Assembly: GCA_016234065.1 (NCBI GenBank)
Contig: JACQLJ010000023.1
Coordinates: 1-8,578, forward strand
Direction of reading: 5' to 3'
Length of the DNA: 8,578 bases
From: Candidatus Pacearchaeota archaeon
GTDB taxonomy: Archaea; Nanobdellota; Nanobdellia; Pacearchaeales; GW2011-AR1
The position numbers and the translations under genes were made by a program. The notes beneath the pieces are model-generated. The model saw only the letters and a list, made by a program, of their open reading frames with translations. It was not told the DNA's origin and did not search any database. Positions 1 to 4,984 of this stretch are shown in pieces; the stretch's first letter is position 1, and each line of letters opens with the position of its first letter.

Positions 1-144
1 GATATAACTTGGAGGAGTTATTGAGGGTTTTATTGAGTCATACCACTGCGAACCGGCATTTTCATATGTAAGAAAACTTCCAACTGCGCCCGCAGAATAT
101 ACAATAATCAGAGAAATCAGAAAAACTTTCCACCTTATTTCCAT
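1..144 (-). CDS. TspO/MBR-family membrane protein (5' part, runs off window)
   Basis: Reading leftward from the ATG at 144 gives 48 codons with no stop before the window edge, so only the N-terminal part is present. Residues 6-22 form a hydrophobic helix. They are followed by a WY-x3-KPS-x-TPP motif (Trp34, Tyr35, Lys39-Pro40-Ser41, Thr43-Pro44-Pro45). That motif is characteristic of the first loop of TspO, the tryptophan-rich sensory protein/translocator protein family, which are five-helix membrane proteins binding porphyrins and related ligands. An AT-rich box (167-175, read on the minus strand) is centred about 26 bases before the ATG, which suggests a leaderless transcript. The gene is divergent from the membrane-protein gene at 216/247-603. 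The family call rests on one loop motif plus the preceding helix; the remaining helices lie outside the window. The physiological role in this organism cannot be told from this fragment. Confidence 0.82.
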   Translation of the reverse strand, partial: MEIRWKVFLISLIIVYSAGAVGSFLTYENAGSQWYDSIKPSITPPSYI

Positions 145-166
145 TTTTAGAGAGAAGCAGACCCCA

Positions 167-175
167 TTTATATTT
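167..175 (-). promoter_or_regulatory. TATA box for the TspO-like gene
   Basis: The run TTTATATTT (read as AAATATAAA on the minus strand) is centred near 171, about 26-27 bases before the ATG at 144. This is the archaeal TATA-to-start-site distance and implies that transcription begins at or next to the start codon. Confidence 0.5.
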
Positions 176-184
176 TTTGTGAAA

Positions 185-193
185 ATATTTAAA
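185..193 (+). promoter_or_regulatory. TATA-like box placed for an ATG at 216
   Basis: ATATTTAAA is centred near 189, about 26-27 bases before the ATG at 216. This fits the leaderless pattern of the other genes here and supports 216 as the ancestral start of the following membrane-protein gene. A second, stronger-looking TATA at 205-214 would instead start transcription near 235. Confidence 0.4.
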
Positions 194-204
194 GCAAGGA
201 CTGT

Positions 205-214
205 TTTTATAAAA
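205..214 (+). promoter_or_regulatory. Second TATA-like box upstream of membrane-protein gene
   Basis: TTTTATAAAA is centred near 209-210 and predicts a start site near 235. That falls on an in-frame ATT codon, 12 bases before the TTG at 247. If used, the gene would be read from a non-ATG codon; compare the box at 185-193. Confidence 0.4.
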
Positions 215-246
215 GATGACCCCCAATTGAAATAATTGCGGCAGTT

Positions 247-603
247 TTGATTATTATAAGCGCAATAAAAATATCCATCCTTTTAGTGAAACCAAAATCA
301 TGGATTGATTTTGCTAAATGGCTTTATTCAAAAACAATCACAACCAGCATAGTTGCATTGATTCTGGCAGCAATAACACTCTACTACCTAATACAGAGTG
401 GCATCACTATTGTCCAGATTCTCGCCGTGACTGCATTTGTCGCGCTTCTTCTGATTGTAGGTTTGGCCCCACAAATGAGCGTTCTAATAAAAAGATATGA
501 AATAATGGTAAGAGAAGGAAAACTCTGGAAAGAATACTGGCTTTACATTCTAATCTGGATTGCATTAATAGGTTGGGGCGCAAAAGAGGTTTTCTTCCCA
601 TAA
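247..603 (+). CDS. Small multi-helix membrane protein, start probably frameshifted
   Basis: The open frame from the TTG at 247 encodes 118 residues, with hydrophobic helices at about residues 1-13 (incomplete), 33-51, 54-74 and 98-114. There is no recognised enzymatic motif. The first helix is cut short if translation starts at 247. In-frame sense codons continue back to 220 (CCC CCA ATT GAA ATA ATT GCG GCA GTT), ending at a TGA at 217. An ATG at 216 lies one base out of frame: removing one C from the C5 run at 220-224 would join it to the frame. The resulting 128-residue protein would begin MTPIEIIAAV and have a complete first helix. The ATG at 216 has a correctly spaced TATA box. The gene is therefore either broken by a one-base insertion, affected by a sequence error, or started at a rare codon. 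It is followed at once by the rnpB promoter. Confidence 0.65.
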   Translation: MIIISAIKISILLVKPKSWIDFAKWLYSKTITTSIVALILAAITLYYLIQSGITIVQILAVTAFVALLLIVGLAPQMSVLIKRYEIMVREGKLWKEYWLYILIWIALIGWGAKEVFFP

Positions 604-609
604 AAAGAT

Positions 610-618
610 TTTTAAAAG
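610..618 (+). promoter_or_regulatory. TATA box of the RNase P RNA gene
   Basis: TTTTTAAAA, followed by GGAAC, is centred near 614. This is about 24-26 bases before the first base of the P1 helix of RNase P RNA (638). The box begins only seven bases after the stop codon of the upstream membrane-protein gene. Confidence 0.6.
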
Positions 619-637
619 GAACATTGTTCAGAATTAT

Positions 638-969
638 GTAAGTCAGGAAGCCAACTCCAGAACTTTGGCATTGAATTGTCAAGAAATCTAAAGATGATTT
701 CTAAGTTCTGAGGAAGGTCCGTCCACCCGCACCATCTCTTGATGGAGTTGCTGCTGAAAAGCAGGCATTGTGAAGTGCAGCACTGCTACAGAAACGCCAC
801 AGCTTTCGCTGAGTTATGAAACATGCGTGGAACTGAGAAGCGAAAGATTTGATGAAACGAGCATCTCAACTGGTGCAACCTCATATGAGGGCTTAGTCAA
901 ATGTTGGCAAGTTCGGTTCGTTCCTTAATTGGAAACGACGAACTACAGAAGATGGCCTACCTGACTTAC
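638..969 (+). ncRNA. rnpB: RNase P RNA (archaeal type A)
   Basis: This is the catalytic RNA of ribonuclease P, which removes 5' leaders from pre-tRNAs. The ends are set by a perfect ten-base-pair P1 helix: GTAAGTCAGG at 638-647 pairs with CCTGACTTAC at 960-969. The short P2 pairing is GCC 650-652 with GGC 954-956. Conserved region I, GAGGAAGGTCC, is at 710-720 and conserved region V, ACAGAAGATGGCC, at 945-957; together they form the P4 core. The internal ACAGAAACG element is at 788-796. A GGTGCAACC element typical of the fourth conserved region lies near 871-879. The length of about 332 bases is normal for archaea. A T-rich stretch (970-981) directly follows. The last four bases overlap the stop codon of the convergent gene at 966-1466. 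Identification is firm; the exact 5' end may differ by a few bases. Confidence 0.95.
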
Positions 970-1466
970 TCTTTTATTTTTAATGGCAATAATAATTCTC
1001 CAGCAATTTTTTCCAAATTTTGTCTTGCTTCTGAAAAAAGTGCAAGATCAATGTGTTCAACTAGATCTTCATCACGAAAATGAGAAGAACTTGGAGAAAT
1101 AATGTATTCCTTTTGACCGCCACTAAAAAAATGTGGTCTAGGTATAGCAGATATCAAAACACCACCACTTAAATAAAGAAGACAATCTTGATTTCTAACA
1201 GGGATAACAACACTTTTAGTGCCTATGAATTTAAATGGGTTTCTCCATTCCATATCTAACTTCAATAAACTCCCATTTTCGGCTAACCATTTTGTTACTC
1301 TTCTAAAATCATCATCAGTAATTCTAACCCAATCTTTAAACCCAAAATCATCAGAATCATATTTTCTATGTTGTTCTTTTGGGAGATATTTTCCTTTATC
1401 ATCACACTCAACCATCCACCCATCTATCTCAGATAGAGTGTAAATCTGTGGATGTACTATTCCCAT
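966..1466 (-). CDS. Hypothetical soluble protein, 166 residues
   Basis: I do not recognise this protein. It starts at an ATG (1466) that has a TATA-like ATTTATAAG (1487-1495) centred about 26 bases upstream, so a leaderless message is likely. There is no signal peptide and no clear membrane helix. The N-terminal half is rich in charged and aromatic residues, including a run of Asp around residues 50-53. The middle (about residues 83-108) is more hydrophobic and looks like beta structure. The C-terminal third (about residues 130-160) looks amphipathic and helical. Only one Cys pair (residues 21 and 95) is present, and no nuclease, toxin or DNA-binding motif could be identified. The stop codon lies inside the 3' strand of the RNase P RNA P1 helix, so its mRNA end is antisense to rnpB. 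Confidence 0.72.
   Translation of the reverse strand: MGIVHPQIYTLSEIDGWMVECDDKGKYLPKEQHRKYDSDDFGFKDWVRITDDDFRRVTKWLAENGSLLKLDMEWRNPFKFIGTKSVVIPVRNQDCLLYLSGGVLISAIPRPHFFSGGQKEYIISPSSSHFRDEDLVEHIDLALFSEARQNLEKIAGELLLPLKIKE
970..981 (+). terminator. T-rich terminator after rnpB
   Basis: TCTTTTATTTTT immediately follows the P1 helix. Archaeal RNA polymerase commonly terminates at such oligo-T runs. The stretch lies inside the 3' end of the convergent coding region, where it encodes Lys-Ile-Lys-Glu on the other strand. Confidence 0.55.
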
Positions 1467-1486
1467 AATTTAAATTCATAAAAACA

Positions 1487-1495
1487 ATTTATAAG
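1487..1495 (-). promoter_or_regulatory. TATA box for the 966-1466 gene
   Basis: ATTTATAAG on the plus strand reads CTTATAAAT on the minus strand. It is centred near 1491, about 25-26 bases before the ATG at 1466, as expected for a leaderless archaeal transcript. Confidence 0.5.
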
Positions 1496-1540
1496 TATTT
1501 ATGTATTATAAACAACATATTTAAAAAACATTTTTCTTTC

Positions 1541-1549
1541 ATTTTAAAG
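1541..1549 (+). promoter_or_regulatory. TATA-like box upstream of tRNA-Phe
   Basis: ATTTTAAAG is centred near 1545 and predicts a start near 1571, about 14 bases before the mature tRNA. A second AT-rich candidate, ATATTTAAAA, lies further upstream near 1517. A short perfect-stem hairpin, CAAGG-AA-CCTTG, sits at 1562-1573 between the box and the tRNA. Confidence 0.4.
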
Positions 1550-1584
1550 GAAGTTGATTGTCAAGGAACCTTGGTGCCTTACAG

Positions 1585-1656
1585 GGGAATATAGCTTAAT
1601 GGGAAAGCACACGACTGAAGCTCGTGTTAGTCCAGGTTCGATTCCTGGTATTCCCA
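1585..1656 (+). tRNA. tRNA-Phe, anticodon GAA
   Basis: A complete cloverleaf can be folded. The acceptor stem is GGGAATA 1585-1591 with TATTCCC 1649-1655. The D stem is GCTT 1594-1597 with AAGC 1605-1608, and its loop carries G18G19 and A21. The anticodon stem is CACGA 1610-1614 with TCGTG 1622-1626. The T stem is CCAGG 1632-1636 with CCTGG 1644-1648, closing the loop TTCGATT. The anticodon loop CTGAAGC places GAA at 1617-1619, decoding UUC/UUU. The discriminator base is A1656 and the CCA end is not encoded. The Levitt pair A15-U48 is present. There is no intron. A T-rich run follows at once. Confidence 0.95.
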
Positions 1657-1667
1657 TTTTTGTTTTT
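1657..1667 (+). terminator. Oligo-T terminator after tRNA-Phe
   Basis: TTTTTGTTTTT follows the discriminator base directly, the usual archaeal signal at the end of a stable RNA gene. Confidence 0.6.
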
Positions 1668-1766
1668 GGAAATCGCTTCTCGTTCGCCCCATATTACTTA
1701 GGCATCATATTTTTGGGGCATATGCTCGGCTTCGCCTCGCTTAATAATTGTCTCGCTAAGCTCATA
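1668..1766. repeat. GC-richer patch of short inverted repeats
   Basis: This lies in the 194-base stretch between tRNA-Phe and uppP, in which I find no convincing gene. The patch contains several CTTC/CTCG/TCGC-rich words: CGCTTCTCGTTCGCC near 1673-1687, GCTCGGCTTCGCCTCGC near 1724-1740, and TCTCGCTAAGCTC near 1751-1763. Possible stems are GCCCCA 1686-1691 with TGGGGC 1714-1719, GGC-TTC-GCC near 1728-1736, and GCTTA 1739-1743 with TAAGC 1757-1761. It could be a dispersed intergenic repeat, a terminator region, or the remains of an element. It is not clearly a known family. The rest of the stretch (1767-1850) is AT-rich, with a TATA-like palindrome near 1785-1798. Confidence 0.35.
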
Positions 1767-1850
1767 TTATTTTATCTATTAACCTATTTAAATTTAAACG
1801 TGGATTTTTGTGATTAACAACTTTTAGAATTTTGGGATGAAAAATAAAAA

Positions 1851-2657
1851 TCAAATCAAGCTGATAATTCCTGCCAACAAAACAACTACTCCAAAAATAA
1901 TTGCGAAATGTCCAAACTTTACTTTTTCTGCAAACTTCAAGATAAAATTAATTGAAAGCAAACCGAAAATAAATGCAACAAAAAATCCAACTAACATTTC
2001 CTGCATAAAAACAATATCTCTTATGTTAAGAAAGATGTTTGCGAGCAGAATCAATGGCAAACTCATTATAAAACTCAACCTCAGTGCTACAACATCATCA
2101 AATTTTCTGAACAGCAATCCTGAAACAGTTACTCCACTCCTAGAAACACCTGGAATTGCGGCAAATCCTTGTAGAATTCCTAAAATCACCCCATCAGATA
2201 ATTTTAAGTCAACTATTTTTTTGTAACCCTTTGAAACATTCAACTGCAACAATCCTGTTAAAATCAACACAGAACCCATAAAGAAATTTATTGCTGTTCC
2301 TGTAATCAATGATGTCTCTTCACTCAAAATATTCAAAATCTGCAAAATACCCAATCCAATTATTCCTGAAATGAAAGTTGCAATGAAAATGAACTGCAAC
2401 ATTTTTTTAGTTTCCAAATTGGCTGAATGATAGTTAAAAGCCCCCTTGAACAAATCACCTATTTGTTTTCTGAAAAAAAATAATGCGGCCAAAAAAGTCC
2501 CTAAATGCAAAAATAATGACTCTCTTAATACAAGTTCAACATTGCTATTGCCCAGAAAATTTGAAGAAACAAAAAGAACAGCGCTTTTAGAGCTTATTGG
2601 AATCCACTCTGTTATCCCCTGAACCATACCAAGAATTATTTGCTGGAAAATGTCCAT
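1851..2657 (-). CDS. uppP: Undecaprenyl/polyprenyl-diphosphate phosphatase (UppP/BacA)
   Basis: This enzyme dephosphorylates a C50-C55 polyprenyl diphosphate to the monophosphate, regenerating the lipid carrier for glycan export. Counting from the ATG at 2657 the protein has 268 residues, close to the usual 265-275. Signature 1 is QGITEW-IPISSK at 13-24, with Glu17. Signature 2 is PGVSRSG at 169-175, with Arg173. Both belong to the inverted-repeat active site. The His of the bacterial SSTGH motif is absent (SSKSA here), which I believe is the usual state in archaeal members. About eight hydrophobic segments fit the fold. The open frame extends seven codons further to a TTG at 2678. I prefer the ATG because it begins MDIFQQIILG, the normal N-terminus, and a weak AT-rich box (about 2679-2688) is correctly spaced from it. 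The gene is divergent from the 2734 gene. Confidence 0.92.
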   Translation of the reverse strand: MDIFQQIILGMVQGITEWIPISSKSAVLFVSSNFLGNSNVELVLRESLFLHLGTFLAALFFFRKQIGDLFKGAFNYHSANLETKKMLQFIFIATFISGIIGLGILQILNILSEETSLITGTAINFFMGSVLILTGLLQLNVSKGYKKIVDLKLSDGVILGILQGFAAIPGVSRSGVTVSGLLFRKFDDVVALRLSFIMSLPLILLANIFLNIRDIVFMQEMLVGFFVAFIFGLLSINFILKFAEKVKFGHFAIIFGVVVLLAGIISLI

Positions 2658-2704
2658 TGAATTATGTTGCAAATGCAAGTTAAAAGTTTTATGAATTACA
2701 AAAG

Positions 2705-2712
2705 TTTATAAA
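2705..2712 (+). promoter_or_regulatory. Palindromic TATA box between divergent genes
   Basis: TTTATAAA is centred near 2708, 26 bases before the ATG at 2734, which implies a leaderless message for the plus-strand pair. Because it is palindromic and lies between divergent starts, it could also direct transcription toward uppP (start near 2682, leader of about 25 bases). Confidence 0.55.
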
Positions 2713-2733
2713 ATAAAAAACTTTCAGTAGACA

Positions 2734-3015
2734 ATGGCTAAGAAAGAGGGTGAAAATTTAGGCGTCTCTGGATTTACGTTGGGAATTGTCAGCATTTTGT
2801 GTCTGATTTTCTCGCCTGTCTTCGGAGTTTTAATTTCAATAGTTGGTTTTATTTTCTGTCTAATCCAGCAAAGAAAAAATCCTACAAAACTTGCAAAATG
2901 GGGTTTGATTCTTAATGTGATTGGCTTTGCGGCAAATATGTTGTGGATATTTTTATTGCTAAAATATTTTATCTCAATAATTGATGAGCAACTGCAGGCA
3001 AATATAGTTGGTTAA
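2734..3015 (+). CDS. Small three-helix membrane protein, DUF4190-like
   Basis: This 93-residue protein has a short charged N-terminus (MAKKEGEN). Hydrophobic segments lie at about 13-29, 30-46 and 55-80, and the C-terminus is short and polar. The pattern VSGFTLGIVSIL, then a hydrophobic hairpin, then QQRKNPTKLAKWGLILNVIG resembles the DUF4190/DUF4352-associated small membrane proteins. In those, a first helix with GxxG-type turns is followed by a basic loop and an A/K-x-x-G-L-I-L helix. That resemblance is from memory and the function is unknown. The ATG is 26 bases from a TATA box. The stop is separated by a single base from the next ATG (TAA-A-ATG), so the two genes are almost certainly cotranscribed. 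A supporting role for the following surface protein is possible but is only an inference from context. Confidence 0.78.
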   Translation: MAKKEGENLGVSGFTLGIVSILCLIFSPVFGVLISIVGFIFCLIQQRKNPTKLAKWGLILNVIGFAANMLWIFLLLKYFISIIDEQLQANIVG

Positions 3016-3016
3016 A

Positions 3017-3622
3017 ATGAATTCAAAGAAAATTACACGAACACAGGTTATTTCATCCGTGCTTGACCAAAATAAAGCACAGATACAGATGTCAATAGGA
3101 ACGATAGTTGCAATCGTGCTTTTCATGGTTTTCATGGTTTTGGGTTTGATTCTTGTAAGAACAATATTCACTGGCTCCATAGAAAACATAAACTCAATAG
3201 ACCAATCCGTGAAGAACGAGATAAACAAGCTCTTCAGCGAAGACGATACGAGAAAAATAGTTGTCTACCCTCCAACAAGGGAAATCTCCATAAAGAAAGG
3301 GAATGAGGGCGGATTTGGATTCTCCATAAGAAACATAAACATTGGCTCAAGCGCCTCGGAGTCCTTTTCCTATTCAGTGTCATTCATAGAATCATCGTGC
3401 TCTCTTTCCCAGCAGCAAGCCGAAGGTCTGATAATTCTTGGAAAGTCCGGAAGCAACATAATAATCCCGTCGGGAAGCAGCCTTGAAGACCCTGTTCTTG
3501 TAAAGTTCCAGATTTCAGAAAGCGTTCCATTATGCAGCGTAAGATACGGAGTCAGCGTGCAGAATGGCGGAGCAGCATACGGAAACACAGTCACAGTTGA
3601 CTTGAAGATTCTCCCAAGCTAA
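3017..3622 (+). CDS. Pilin-like secreted protein with single N-terminal anchor
   Basis: The 201-residue protein starts at the ATG at 3017, one base after the previous stop. A TTG at 3008 is in frame, but it lies inside the upstream gene and adds only three residues. The polar N-terminus ends in NKAQIQM (residues 19-25), followed by one strong hydrophobic helix at about 26-50. This layout (basic residue, small residue, Gln, then hydrophobic helix) resembles class III signal peptides of archaeal type IV pilins/archaellins, though the cleavage site is not certain. Residues 80-200 are rich in Ser, Gly and beta-branched residues and look like an extracellular beta-sandwich. The two Cys (128 and 173) could form a disulfide. 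Sampled 60-base stretches have 42-52% GC against 23-30% in cysS, and codon choice differs from the neighbours. No specific family could be named. Confidence 0.78.
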   Translation: MNSKKITRTQVISSVLDQNKAQIQMSIGTIVAIVLFMVFMVLGLILVRTIFTGSIENINSIDQSVKNEINKLFSEDDTRKIVVYPPTREISIKKGNEGGFGFSIRNINIGSSASESFSYSVSFIESSCSLSQQQAEGLIILGKSGSNIIIPSGSSLEDPVLVKFQISESVPLCSVRYGVSVQNGGAAYGNTVTVDLKILPS

Positions 3623-3623
3623 G

Positions 3624-3638
3624 TTTAAATTTAAAAAA
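3624..3638 (+). promoter_or_regulatory. TATA region of cysS
   Basis: The AT-only stretch TTTAAATTTAAAAAA is centred near 3631-3632, about 27 bases before the cysS ATG at 3659. It begins directly after the stop codon of the pilin-like gene. A leaderless cysS message is likely. Confidence 0.5.
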
Positions 3639-3658
3639 TAGTTTTTCTTTATTTATTA

Positions 3659-4981
3659 ATGCTAAAATTTTATAACACGTTAACAAGGAAAAAAGAAGCA
3701 TTCAAGCCCATGAAAAAAGGAAAAGTAAATATGTTTGTCTGCGGCCCTACGCTTCATGATTATCCTCATTTGGGAAACGGAAGAACTTTTGTGAGCTTTG
3801 ATGTCATTGCAAGATACTTGAAATGGAAAAGATACAAATTGTTCTATTTGCAGAACTTAACTGATATTGACGACAAAATAATAAACAAAGCCAGAGAAAA
3901 CCAAGTTGAATGGAAAGAAATAAAGGAAAAATACGAAAAAATTTATTTGCAGGACATGAAAAAACTAAATATCACTTCTGTGAAAAAATATGCAAGAGCG
4001 ACTGATTACATCAAGGAAATTATTTCTCAAGTAAAGAGATTGATTAAGAAAAAATATGTTTACAAAATTTCTGACGGCTGGTATTTTGACTTAAGCAAAG
4101 ACAAGGATTATGGAAAATTATCAGGAAGGACAGAATTAAAATCTGGTGACTCGGTTTCAAGAATTGACGAAAACAAAGAGAAAAAAAACAAAGGTGACTT
4201 TTGCGTTTGGAAATTTTCAAAGCTGGGCGAGCCAATGTGGAAATCAGACATTGGGGACGGAAGACCAGGGTGGCATATAGAAGATACTGCAATAACTGAA
4301 AAGGAATTTGGAGAGCGGTATGACATTCATGGGGGAGGAATTGATTTGATGTTCCCCCACCACGAAGCTGAAATTAGCCAGATGGAATCACTCTCGGGAA
4401 AGAAACCATTTGTAAGATACTGGTTGCACACAGGATTTCTAAACATTAACGAAGAGAAAATGTCCAAATCATTGGGAAATTTCATAACAATAAAAGATGT
4501 TCACGAAGAAGCAATGATTGTAAGATACTTCCTCATTTCAAACCATTATAGAAATACAATAAATTTCTCAAACCAAAAAATGGAAGATGCAAGAAACTCC
4601 TACGAGAGATTGAAAAATATTGTTTCAGAATTAAAAGACGACAAAAAAATAAATAAAAAATATCTGCAGGAATTTGAAACTGCAATGGATAATGACATAA
4701 ACACTCCTGAAGCGTTGCAGGTGCTTTGGAAACTTTTAAGAGATGGTAATGAAGAAGGAAAATTTATAACAGTAAAGAAAATGGACGAGGTTTTTGGCTT
4801 GAATTTATTAAAAAAAGAAAAAAATACAATTCCAAAAGAGGTGAAAAAACTCGCAAAAGAAAGGGGAAATGCGAGAAAAAACAAAAATTGGAAAAAAGCA
4901 GATGAAATGAGAGAGAAAATTAATAAACTTGGCTACATAATTGAAGACAAAGAAAGAGGTTATGTTTTAAGAAAAAAGTGA
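3659..4981 (+). CDS. cysS: Cysteinyl-tRNA synthetase
   Basis: This class I aminoacyl-tRNA synthetase activates cysteine with ATP and charges tRNA-Cys in the cytoplasm. Its 440 residues are slightly fewer than the bacterial norm of about 460. In order it shows LKFYNTLTR at 2-10; Cys28-Gly-Pro-Thr; the HIGH-type HLGN at 37-40; the GRPGWHIE motif at 201-208; DIHGGG at 222-227; FPHHEAE at 232-238; and KMSKS at 267-271. A Lys/Glu-rich helical C-terminal domain follows. Numbering matches the E. coli enzyme through the catalytic core. Zinc ligands Cys28, His234 and Glu238 are present, but the fourth position (Cys209 in E. coli) is Asp209 (WHIED). Asp can bind zinc, and such variants may be common in some archaea. 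The start is fixed by the conserved N-terminus and the TATA spacing. It ends three bases from the convergent 4985 gene. Confidence 0.97.
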   Translation: MLKFYNTLTRKKEAFKPMKKGKVNMFVCGPTLHDYPHLGNGRTFVSFDVIARYLKWKRYKLFYLQNLTDIDDKIINKARENQVEWKEIKEKYEKIYLQDMKKLNITSVKKYARATDYIKEIISQVKRLIKKKYVYKISDGWYFDLSKDKDYGKLSGRTELKSGDSVSRIDENKEKKNKGDFCVWKFSKLGEPMWKSDIGDGRPGWHIEDTAITEKEFGERYDIHGGGIDLMFPHHEAEISQMESLSGKKPFVRYWLHTGFLNINEEKMSKSLGNFITIKDVHEEAMIVRYFLISNHYRNTINFSNQKMEDARNSYERLKNIVSELKDDKKINKKYLQEFETAMDNDINTPEALQVLWKLLRDGNEEGKFITVKKMDEVFGLNLLKKEKNTIPKEVKKLAKERGNARKNKNWKKADEMREKINKLGYIIEDKERGYVLRKK

Positions 4982-4984
4982 GAA

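Noticed and set aside
407..682. Minus-strand open frame of 91 codons
   Set aside because: It is antisense to the membrane-protein gene and runs into the 5' end of the RNase P RNA; it shows no protein motif.
901..1083. Plus-strand open frame over the 3' part of rnpB
   Set aside because: It covers conserved RNase P RNA sequence and then the antisense of the 966-1466 gene.
1562..1573. Hairpin CAAGG-AA-CCTTG before the tRNA as a regulator
   Set aside because: A five-base stem with a two-base loop is too short to stand out from chance and too tight to fold well; it is mentioned only as context.
1585..1666. tRNA-Phe as an integration site for a mobile element
   Set aside because: No repeated copy of the tRNA 3' end, integrase or other element gene is visible in the window.
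1554..1817. Plus-strand open frame across tRNA-Phe
   Set aside because: It reads through the tRNA and the gene-free repeat patch; the coding signal is accidental.
1837..2226. Plus-strand open frame of 129 codons
   Set aside because: It lies wholly antisense to the clear uppP gene and has a low-complexity Lys/Asn/Thr/Ile composition typical of a shadow frame.
2658..2678. Upstream TTG start for uppP giving seven extra residues
   Set aside because: The added MHLQHNS has no resemblance to the family N-terminus, while the ATG at 2657 gives the normal length and start.
3008..3016. TTG start for the pilin-like gene
   Set aside because: It overlaps the end of the previous gene and adds only three residues; the ATG at 3017 directly follows that stop.
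3370..3594. Minus-strand open frame in the pilin-like gene
   Set aside because: It is antisense to a well-supported gene, and the GC-richer composition there makes spurious long frames likelier.
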